A stretch of DNA of 64,000 nt from Stenogyne calaminthoides (lineage: Eukaryota > Streptophyta > Magnoliopsida > Lamiales > Lamiaceae), in the NCBI GenBank assembly GCA_037126765.1, contig JBBCBC010000022.1, positions 17,141,758 to 17,205,757 of the forward strand, in the 5' to 3' direction. Shown here piece by piece: positions 54,698 through 64,000 of this stretch (its first letter is position 1; each line of letters opens with the position of its first letter). A program made the translations under genes and the position numbers. The notes beneath the pieces were generated by a model. The model saw only the letters and a list, made by a program, of their open reading frames with translations, was not told the origin of the DNA and ran no database searches.

Positions 54698-57093
54698 GGT
54701 GTCGAGTCCAGCCTCCGCCCGTTTTGCCGTCAGCGCCACCACACGCGAATCGTGGCAAGAATCGCTGCGCCCGACGCCCAATCCACAAGACGCTCGGCGG
54801 GCCGGCCTCGCCCCAAGCCCGTGTGCACCCACGTGCATCCGCGTCACGCGCGTGCCTCCTATGGCACGTTTCGCGCGATGCATGCCGCTCGTGCCTGGTT
54901 CCGGATCCATCCGTCTTTAATTTATCATCTTCGTCTTGGCTCACAATCCGGTTACAATTTATTTACAAAAAATAAATAAACCTAGATCTAGACTAGTCTA
55001 TTACATTGAACAAATCAAACAAATCCTAATCTACTTGTGGATTTTCTCACGAGGCAAAATGAATTCGAACGAATCGAATTAAAAACCACAATTTATATGT
55101 ATGCATAAATATAAACATTCATCAAATACCATGACAGTTGGATACCTGCAAAAAAGATCTAGCAATTCTACTATCCAATTTCAAATTTAATAAAAACGAA
55201 TTAAATTACAATTTAAAACTCAGAGCCCGAAACCGAGGCTCTGCTACCAGTTGTTGGGGAATTAATTTCCCGGATCTATTCGGGATGAATATTTAAATAC
55301 AAATTTAATTCTAACAATTATTACTAGCATGAATTAATCCTATATTAATTCAAATAATAATTCAACAACAAATCATGCATATAAACAGTTCACAAAAATC
55401 CTACGCATGCGGAATTGCTATGGGTTTACGTGAACTAACCTGTTTGAAATGGCAATGGACTCTGTTGATAAGAACACACCAAAAAGTCTTCTCAAGTATT
55501 CCCTAGCCCTTGCTCGTCAATCCGGTGGAAGGAAACTCGCGAACAATTAACAAAAGGAAAAATAAATTATTTGTTGCACCACCTTTGTGGATTTCTAATT
55601 TTTTCAACACATGGAATTGTCGTTGGGGATGAAGAAATCATCCCCTATTTATAGATAAGGTGGTGGCCGATTTTTCATCATGGAATAGGGAGGAAAAATC
55701 TTTTTCTTGATCTCCAAGAAATCTTGAATATATCTCATATATTCTTTTCTCCATAATTAAAATATTCCATAAAAATCCCACCTTCTCTTGTTATGGTTAT
55801 TTTCGAAAAAACAAGGATAAAGATTCCAAGATTTGGATCTTCTTGAATTTATGAGATATGCTTGTATTGCAAGAATACATATCTTCCATAATATCTTTTC
55901 AAGAAAATCAAGAAAATCTTTCTTTCCATTATTTCTTCAAAATTTTCGAAAATTTCAAAATAAATAACCAAGTGGGAGATTTCTTGAATTTAATGGGATA
56001 CTCTTGTATTCCAAGAATACTTATCTTCATTCCACAACAAAATTCAAAGAAAACCTTTCTCCCTCTTTTATTTATTATTTTTGAAAAATAGGAAAATTAG
56101 GCAACAAAATTTATATTAATTTTAAACACCTTTTTCAATTATTGGACTTTATGTTTGGGCTACTTGAGGGGCCTTTAGGAGAATTAAGATTGGACCTTCT
56201 AATGGACTTTGAATATCTAATGTTGAGCCACAATATTATTCAAGTCCATAAATATTAATTAATCCCACTACATAATTAATATTGCACTATCCATCTTAAC
56301 CCATATTACTGTTAATATGGCTCCCGGTTATTATTTCCTGTGTTTAAGATTATCTAGCCCATTAATTAATTCAAGCCACTGAAATAGTTTTCCATTAGTT
56401 AATATCTTTTGTCCTTGGTTAAGGAACGATTCAACATTATTATCCATACCGGAAACTAGTTCCACTTGCAAGATTTGGTATGATAAATCTTATGAACCTC
56501 CCAAGGGGGCAAATCGAACAAGCGTACTTGCACACGATTCTTCGTATTAAATCTTAGCAATCGCATGTGACCAATAATATTGCCCAAAATATAAAGTATT
56601 GAATCTAATTGATTCTCTACCTGTCATAAGTCAAAGCAATAATTACTAACCACACACGATCCTATTTAAGGGACGAAGATTAAGAAATAAGGAACCACTG
56701 AGGTCTAATTCTTCCTAGTTCAGTGCAGAAGAATTTATCCTCCTGTAGGTCCTATTCAGTGCATCAGTCATGCACTAGTGTAATCTCTTGGTCAAGACAA
56801 GTCAATCTGAGCCTTACACTTCAACCTTTCACGATGGGTTGTTCATTTCCATCTAGGTCGTGAATAGCGTACTTTTAGTTACAAGGGACTGTTAATTTAA
56901 TCTTCGGTGATCTGGTATCACTAAATTAACTACAAAGTAACACGTACTATTTATTGAACAATTATGCAGTAAATATATGTAACATTCAATGATATTTAAA
57001 GCATCAATGATAAATAATTTATTTCAGTAAATAAGACAGAAATTCAGTTTGGTTATACATAGTAAAAGCATACTTTTCAATATAACACCAACA
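54698..57093 (-). mobile_element. F fragment, copy 0: 5' LTR plus truncated leader
   Basis: D-family sequence on the - strand: LTR 57093-55252 (1842 bp), PBS-like TGGTAGCAGAGC at 55249-55238 (one mismatch), then about 540 bp of leader with the GC-rich island (54710-54920), cut off at 54698 without an LTR or TSD. No gag or pol. Its GC island differs from copies 1 and 2 at many bases although the rest is close. Confidence 0.9.
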
Positions 57094-57718
57094 AGTGGCA
57101 AAGTACAAACCTAAAAAGCTAGGTTGGTGGCGAAGGGTTATAGTCAACGCGAAGGCATTGACTATGATGAGACCTTCTCAGTAGTTGCAAAGATCAAGTC
57201 CATTTGAATTTTACATGCGATAGCAGTACACTGTGATTATGAGATTTGACAGATGGACGTCAAAATAGCTTTCCTCAATGGAGACATTGATAAGGAAATG
57301 TTTATGACTCAACCGGAAGGTTTCACATCTAAGTCAAATCCTAATCTAGTATGCAAGCTAAAGATATCTATTTATGGATTGAAGCAAGCTTCTAGGAGTT
57401 GGAATATCCGATTTGATGAAGCTATCAAGTCTTTTGACTTCATCAGAAATTCAGAATATCCTTGTATTTATTGTAAACACAACGGGAAGAATATTGTTTA
57501 CATAATCGTGTATGTCAATGACACATTGATCTTGAGAAACAATATCCCGTTAATACATCCGTTGTAAATTAGTTATCGAAGACCTTCATGGTGAAGTATC
57601 TTTGTGAAGCCTGCTACATCTTAGGGATCAAGATCCAAAGGGATAGATCCAGAAGGATGTTGAGGCTGTCACAGTCTACCTATGTAGACAAGGTGTTGAA
57701 GCGTTTTGCGATAGAGAA
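57094..57718 (+). pseudogene. Element C RT fragment, copy 1
   Basis: 625 bp repeating the RT of C: MDVKIAFLNGDIDKEMFMTQ, YGLKQASRSWN, VYVNDTLI (Asn at 57517-57519), then LCEACYILGIKIQRDRSRRM. It carries the same two TGA codons as copy 0. The frame then runs on into F, making a meaningless fusion. Confidence 0.88.
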
Positions 57719-60115
57719 GGTGTCGAGTCCAGCCTCCGCCCGTTGCCCCGTCGCGCGCCCACACGCGAATCAGCGCGCAATCGCCTGCGCCCGACGCCCA
57801 ATCCCGCGCACGCTCGGCCAGGCCGGCCTCGCCCCAAGCCCGTGTGCACCCACGTGCATCCGCGTCACGCGCGTGCCTCCTATGGCACGTTTCGCGCGAT
57901 GCATGCCGCTCGTGCCCGGTTCCGGATCCATCCGTCTTTAATTTATCATCTTCGTCTTGGCTCACAATCCGGTTGCAATTTATTTACAAAAAATAAATAA
58001 ACCTAGATCTAGACTAGTCTATTACATTGAACAAATCAAACAAATCCTAATCTACTTGTGGATTTTCTCACGAGGCAAAATGAATTCGAACGAATCGAAT
58101 TAAAAACCACAATTTATATGTATGCATAAATATAAACATTCATCAAATACCATGACAGTTGGATACCTGCAAAAAAGATCTAGCAATTCTACTATCCAAT
58201 TTCAAATTTAATAAAAACGAATTAAATTACAATTTAAAACTCAGAGCCCGAAACCGAGGCTCTGCTACCAGTTGTTGGGGAATTAATTTCCCGGATCTAT
58301 TCGGGATGAATATTTAAATACAAATTTAATTCTAACAATTATTACTAGCATGAATTAATCCTATATTAATTCAAATAATAATTCAACAACAAATCATGCA
58401 TATAAACAGTTCACAAAAATCCTACGCATGCGGAATTGCTATGGGTTTACGTGAACTAACCTGTTTGAAATGGCAATGGACTCTGTTGATAAGAACACAC
58501 CAAAAAGTCTTCTCAAGTATTCCCTAGCCCTTGCTCGTCAATCCGGTGGAAGGAAACTCGCGAACAATTAACAAAAGGAAAAATAAATTATTTGTTGCAC
58601 CACCTTTGTGGATTTCTAATTTTTTCAACACATGGAATTGTCGTTGGGGATGAAGAAATCATCCCCTATTTATAGATAAGGTGGTGGCCCGATTTTTCAT
58701 CATGGAATAGGGAGGAAAAATCTTTTTCTTGATCTCCAAGAAATCTTGAATATATCTCATATATTCTTTTCTCCATAATTAAAATATTCCATAAAAATCC
58801 CACCTTCTCTTGTTATGGTTATTTTCGAAAAAACAAGGATAAAGATTCCAAGATTTGGATCTTCTTGAATTTATGAGATATGCTTGTATTGCAAGAATAC
58901 ATATCTTCCATAATATCTTTTCAAGAAAATCAAGAAAATCTTTCTTTCCATTATTTCTTCAAAATTTTCGAAAATTTCAAAATAAATAACCAAGTGGGAG
59001 ATTTCTTGAATTTAATGGGATACTCTTGTATTCCAAGAATACTTATCTTCATTCCACAACAAAATTCAAAGAAAACCTTTCTCCCTCTTTTATTTATTAT
59101 TTTTGAAAAATAGGAAAATTAGGCAACAAAATTTATATTAATTTTAAACACCTTTTTCAATTATTGGACTTTATGTTTGGGCTACTTGAGGGGCCTTTAG
59201 GAGAATTAATATTGGACCTTCCAATGGATCTTGAATTATCAATATTGAGCCACAACATTATTCAAGCCCATAAATATTAATTAATCCCACTACATAATTA
59301 ATATTGCACTATCCATCTTAACCCATATTACTGTTAATATGGTTCCCGGTTATTATTTCTCGTGTTTAAGATTATCTAGCCCATTAATTAATTCAAGCCA
59401 CTGAAATAGTTTTCCATTAGTTAATATCTTTTGTCCTTGGTTAAGGAACGATTCAACATTATTATCCATACTGGAAACTAGTTCCACTTGCAAGATTTGG
59501 TATGATAAATCTTATGAACCTCCCAAGGGGGCAAATCGAACAAGCGTACTTGCACACGATTCTTCGTATTAAATCTTAGCAATCGCATGTGACCAATAAT
59601 ATTGCCCAAAATATAAAGTATTGAATCTAATTGATTCTCTACCTGTCATAAGTCAAAGCAATAATTACTAACCACACACGATCCTATTTAAGGGACGAAG
59701 ATTAAGAAATAAGGAACCACTGAGGTCTAATTCTTCCTAGTTCAGTGCAGAAGAATTTATCCTCCTGTAGGTCCTATTTAGTGCATCAGTCATGCACTAG
59801 TGTAATCTCTTGGTCAAGACAAGTCAATCTGAGCCTTACACTTCAACCTTTCACGATGGGTTGTTCATTTCCATCTAGGTCGTGAATAGCGTACTTTTAG
59901 TTACAAGGGACTGTTAATTTAATCTTCGGTGATCTGGTATCACTAAATTAACTACAAAGTAACACGTACTATTTATTGAACAATTATGCAGTAAATATAT
60001 GTAACATTCAATGATATTTAAAGCATCAATGATAAATAATTTATTTCAGTAAATAAGACAGAAATTCAGTTTGGTTATACATAGTAAAAGCATACTTTTC
60101 AGTATAACACCAACA
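57719..60115 (-). mobile_element. F fragment, copy 1
   Basis: 2397 bp; LTR 60115-58273, PBS-like site before it, leader with GC island to 57719. Identical junctions to copy 0. Differs from copy 0 in the GC island and in a cluster near 59207-59270. Confidence 0.9.
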
Positions 60116-60740
60116 AGTGGCAAAGTACAAACCTAAAAAGCTAGGTTGGTGGCGAAGGGTTATAGTCAACGCGAAGGCATTGACTATGATGAGACCTTCT
60201 CAGTAGTTGCAAAGATCAAGTCCATTTGAATTTTACATGCGATAGCAGTACACTGTGATTATGAGATTTGACAGATGGACGTCAAAATAGCTTTCCTCAA
60301 TGGAGACATTGATAAGGAAATGTTTATGACTCAACCGGAAGGTTTCACATCTAAGTCAAATCCTAATCTAGTATGCAAGCTAAAGATATCCATTTATGGA
60401 TTGAAGCAAGCTTCTAGGAGTTGGAATATCCGATTTGATGAAGCTATCAAGTCTTTTGACTTCATCAGAAATTCAGAATATCCTTGTATTTATTGTAAAC
60501 ACAACGGGAAGAATATTGTTTACATAATCGTGTATGTCAATGACACATTGATCTTGAGAAACAATATCCCGTTAATACATCCGTTGTAAATTAGTTATCG
60601 AAGACCTTCATGGTGAAGTATCTTTGTGAAGCCTGCTACATCTTAGGGATCAAGATCCAAAGGGATAGATCCAGAAGGATGTTGAGGCTGTCACAGTCTA
60701 CCTATGTAGACAAGGTGTTGAAGCGTTTTGCGATAGAGAA
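60116..60740 (+). pseudogene. Element C RT fragment, copy 2
   Basis: Same as copy 1 apart from isolated bases (ATCCATTTATGG here, ATCTATTTATGG in copies 1 and 3). The YVND Asn is at 60539-60541. Confidence 0.88.
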
Positions 60741-63136
60741 GGTGTCGAGTCCAGCCTCCGCCCGTTGCCCCGTCGCGCGCCCACACGCGAATCAGCGCGC
60801 AATCGCCTGCGCCCGACGCCCAATCCCGCGCACGCTCGGCCAGGCCGGCCTCGCCCCAAGCCCGTGTGCACCCACGTGCATCCGTGTCACGCGCGTGCCT
60901 CCTATGGCACGTTTCGCGCGATGCATGCCGCTCGTGCCCGGTTCCGGATCCATCCGTCTTTAATTTATCATCTTCGTCTTGGCTCACAATCCGGTTGCAA
61001 TTTATTTACAAAAAATAAATAAACCTAGATCTAGACTAGTCTATTACATTGAACAAATCAAACAAATCCTAATCTACTTGTGGATTTTCTCACGAGGCAA
61101 AATGAATTCGAACGAATCGAATTAAAAACCACAATTTATATGTATGCATAAATATAAACATTCATCAAATACCATGACAGTTGGATACCTGCAAAAAAGA
61201 TCTAGCAATTCTACTATCCAATTTCAAATTTAATAAAAACGAATTAAATTACAATTTAAAACTCAGAGCCCGAAACCGAGGCTCTGCTACCAGTTGTTGG
61301 GGAATTAATTTCCCGGATCTATTCGGGATGAATATTTAAATACAAATTTAATTCTAACAATTATTACTAGCATGAATTAATCCTATATTAATTCAAATAA
61401 TAATTCAACAACAAATCATGCATATAAACAGTTCACAAAAATCCTACGCATGCGGAATTGCTATGGGTTTACGTGAACTAACCTGTTTGAAATGGCAATG
61501 GACTCTGTTGATAAGAACACACCAAAAAGTCTTCTCAAGTATTCCCTAGCCCTTGCTCGTCAATCCGGTGGAAGGAAACTCGCGAACAATTAACAAAAGG
61601 AAAAATAAATTATTTGTTGCACCACCTTTGTGGATTTCTAATTTTTTCAACACATGGAATTGTCGTTGGGGATGAAGAAATCATCCCCTATTTATAGATA
61701 AGGTGGTGGCCGATTTTTCATCATGGAATAGGGAGGAAAAATCTTTTTCTTGATCTCCAAGAAATCTTGAATATATCTCATATATTCTTTTCTCCATAAT
61801 TAAAATATTCCATAAAAATCCCACCTTCTCTTGTTATGGTTATTTTCGAAAAAACAAGGATAAAGATTCCAAGATTTGGATCTTCTTGAATTTATGAGAT
61901 ATGCTTGTATTGCAAGAATACATATCTTCCATAATATCTTTTCAAGAAAATCAAGAAAATCTTTCTTTCCATTATTTCTTCAAAATTTTCGAAAATTTCA
62001 AAATAAATAACCAAGTGGGAGATTTCTTGAATTTAATGGGATACTCTTGTATTCCAAGAATACTTATCTTCATTCCACAACAAAATTCAAAGAAAACCTT
62101 TCTCCCTCTTTTATTTATTATTTTTGAAAAATAGGAAAATTAGGCAACAAAATTTATATTAATTTTAAACACCTTTTTCAATTATTGGACTTTATGTTTG
62201 GGCTACTTGAGGGGCCTTTAGGAGAATTAATATTGGACCTTCCAATGGATCTTGAATTATCAATATTGAGCCACAACATTATTCAAGCCCATAAATATTA
62301 ATTAATCCCACTACATAATTAATATTGCACTATCCATCTTAACCCATATTACTGTTAATATGGTTCCCGGTTATTATTTCTCGTGTTTAAGATTATCTAG
62401 CCCATTAATTAATTCAAGCCACTGAAATAGTTTTCCATTAGTTAATATCTTTTGTCCTTGGTTAAGGAACGATTCAACATTATTATCCATACCGGAAACT
62501 AGTTCCACTTGCAAGATTTGGTATGATAAATCTTATGAACCTCCCAAGGGGGCAAATCGAACAAGCGTACTTGCACACGATTCTTCGTATTAAATCTTAG
62601 CAATCGCATGTGACCAATAATATTGCCCAAAATATAAAGTATTGAATCTAATTGATTCTCTACCTGTCATAAGTCAAAGCAATAATTACTAACCACACAC
62701 GATCCTATTTAAGGGACGAAGATTAAGAAATAAGGAACCACTGAGGTCTAATTCTTCCTAGTTCAGTGCAGAAGAATTTATCCTCCTGTAGGTCCTATTT
62801 AGTGCATCAGTCATGCACTAGCGTAATCTCTTGGTCAAGACAAGTCAATCTGAGCCTTACACTTCAACCTTTCACGATGGGTTGTTCATTTCCATCTAGG
62901 TCGTGAATAGCGTACTTTTAGTTACAAGGGACTGTTAATTTAATCTTCGGTGATCTGGTATCACTAAATTAACTACAAAGTAACACGTACTATTTATTGA
63001 ACAATTATGCAGTAAATATATGTAACATTCAATGATATTTAAAGCATCAATGATAAATAATTTATTTCAGTAAATAAGACAGAAATTCAGTTTGGTTATA
63101 CATAGTAAAAGCATACTTTTCAATATAACACCAACA
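60741..63136 (-). mobile_element. F fragment, copy 2
   Basis: 2396 bp; LTR 63136-61295, leader with GC island to 60741. Shares with copy 1 the GC-island version and the variant cluster (62228-62300). Confidence 0.9.
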
Positions 63137-64000
63137 AGTGGCAAAGTACAAACCTAAAAAGCTAGGTTGGTGGCGAAGGGTTATAGTCAACGCGAAGGCA
63201 TTGACTATGATGAGACCTTCTCAGTAGTTGCAAAGATCAAGTCCATTTGAATTTTACATGCGATAGCAGTACACTGTGATTATGAGATTTGACAGATGGA
63301 CGTCAAAATAGCTTTCCTCAATGGAGACATTGATAAGGAAATGTTTATGACTCAACCGGAAGGTTTCACATCTAAGTCAAATCCTAATCTAGTATGCAAG
63401 CTAAAGATATCTATTTATGGATTGAAGCAAGCTTCTAGGAGTTGGAATATCCGATTTGATGAAGCTATCAAGTCTTTTGACTTCATCAGAAATTCAGAAT
63501 ATCCTTGTATTTATTGTAAACACAACGGGAAGAATATTGTTTACATAATCGTGTATGTCAATGACACATTGATCTTGAGAAACAATATCCCGTTAATACA
63601 TCCGTTGTAAATTAGTTATCGAAGACCTTCATGGTGAAGGATCTTTGTGAAGCCTGCTACATCTTAGGGATCAAGATCCAAAGGGATAGATCCAGAAGGA
63701 TGTTGAGGCTGTCACAGTCCACCTATGTAGACAAGGTGTTGAAGCGTTTTGCGATAGAGAACTCTAAGAGAGGATCTCTACCGGAAAATCATGGGATAAG
63801 CTGTCAAAGAAGGATTGTCCTTCTGTTGAAGTTGATATCAAGCACATGAAATATGTCCCATATGCATATGCATTTGGGTCAATCATGTACGCCATGACTT
63901 GCACTAGGCCAAACGTGGCCTACGCTGTCAACATCACTGGTAGATACCAACAGAATCCGGGTGAGTCTCACTGTATTTCTGTCAAGACCATTTTAAAGTA
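63137..64000 (+). pseudogene. Element C RT and RNase H start, copy 3 and unduplicated continuation
   Basis: 63137-63760 is the last RT copy (YVND Asn at 63560-63562). From 63761 the sequence runs on as normal C pol: IENSKRGSLPENHGISCQ, frameshift, then YAYAFGSIMYAMTCTRPNVA and GRYQQNPGESH, the RT-RNase H connection, to the window edge. The 3' LTR of C must lie beyond 64000. Confidence 0.85.

Larger units (their letters stand above)
54589..63760. repeat. Tandem array, period about 3.02 kb, C-RT plus truncated F
   Basis: The F blocks begin at 54698, 57719 and 60741 (spacing 3021 and 3022) and the C blocks at 57094, 60116 and 63137 (3022 and 3021). The first C block is 36298-36819 plus 54589-54697, split by element D; the last continues into unduplicated C. 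The F-left junction is always after GATAGAGAA of C, and the F-right junction is always the LTR end CCAACA against AGTGGCAAAG of C. Copies 1-3 of the C block are almost identical; copy 0 differs from them at about a dozen sites. Confidence 0.92.

Noticed and set aside
55858..56091. 77-codon frame repeated identically at 58880 and 61901
   Set aside because: It lies inside the F LTR, antisense to the element, with AT-rich composition and no recognisable domain. Its identity in three copies only reflects the tandem array.
57588..57941. 117-codon frame starting in C RT and ending in F leader (also 60610-60963 and 54636-54920)
   Set aside because: A chance fusion created by the array junction; half is RT, half is antisense leader.
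1..64000. Host genes, tRNA, rRNA, pararetrovirus or organelle DNA
   Set aside because: No cloverleaf or rRNA segment was seen, no pararetrovirus movement or coat protein motifs, and every protein motif belongs to copia elements; the PBS matches to initiator tRNA are only 12 bases.

Overview
This window is plant nuclear repeat DNA, most likely pericentromeric or other heterochromatin of a eudicot. I found no host single-copy gene, tRNA or rRNA. Every recognisable coding segment belongs to Ty1/copia LTR retrotransposons: gag with a CCHC knuckle, DTG/DSG protease, GAG-pre-integrase, DDE integrase, YVDD reverse transcriptase and RNase H, in the copia order PR-INT-RT-RH. Primer sites match plant initiator-Met tRNA, LTRs run TG...CA, and target duplications are 5 bp. 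The extra ORF after pol resembles gene models I recall from Lamiales repeats, which is only a weak hint of lineage.

Layout. The oldest layer is a decayed + strand copia element, C, present as 3762-4927, 35201-36819 and pieces of 54589-64000. Element G (+ strand, only its 3' end in the window, 1-3761) sits in C's gag. Element A (- strand, 4928-35195, TSD AAGAC) sits in C's integrase. Element B (- strand, 18594-34037, TSD GGTTT) sits in A's 5' LTR. Element D (+ strand, 36820-54588) sits in C's RT/RNase H junction, and element E (- strand, 41750-50636, TSD GTCAT) sits in D's integrase. The right end, 54589-63760, is a tandem array with a period of about 3.02 kb. Each unit joins a piece of C's RT to a truncated copy (F) of the D family, made of 5' LTR plus leader on the - strand.

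A, B and G look like Sirevirus-type copia elements: long LTRs (1.8-2.4 kb), long gag, and a large extra ORF between pol and the 3' LTR. That ORF has an N-terminal conserved core, basic NLS-like clusters, coiled coil and a conserved C-terminal block. In A and B a TATA-like box precedes it, suggesting its own transcript. D, E and F are a second copia family with 1.7-1.85 kb LTRs, a GC-rich leader island and a duplicated polypurine motif. All elements carry stops, frameshifts or deletions, so any activity would need proteins supplied in trans.

Most worth a second look: the tandem array and its mosaic copies; tracts where CAG/CTG sites are scrambled between otherwise near-identical LTRs (a consensus artefact or a methylation-linked mutation process); an antisense gene-like unit in B; the post-pol ORF with its internal promoter; and a conserved G-box hairpin at the LTR end of the A/G family. 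Percentages and alignments were made by eye.
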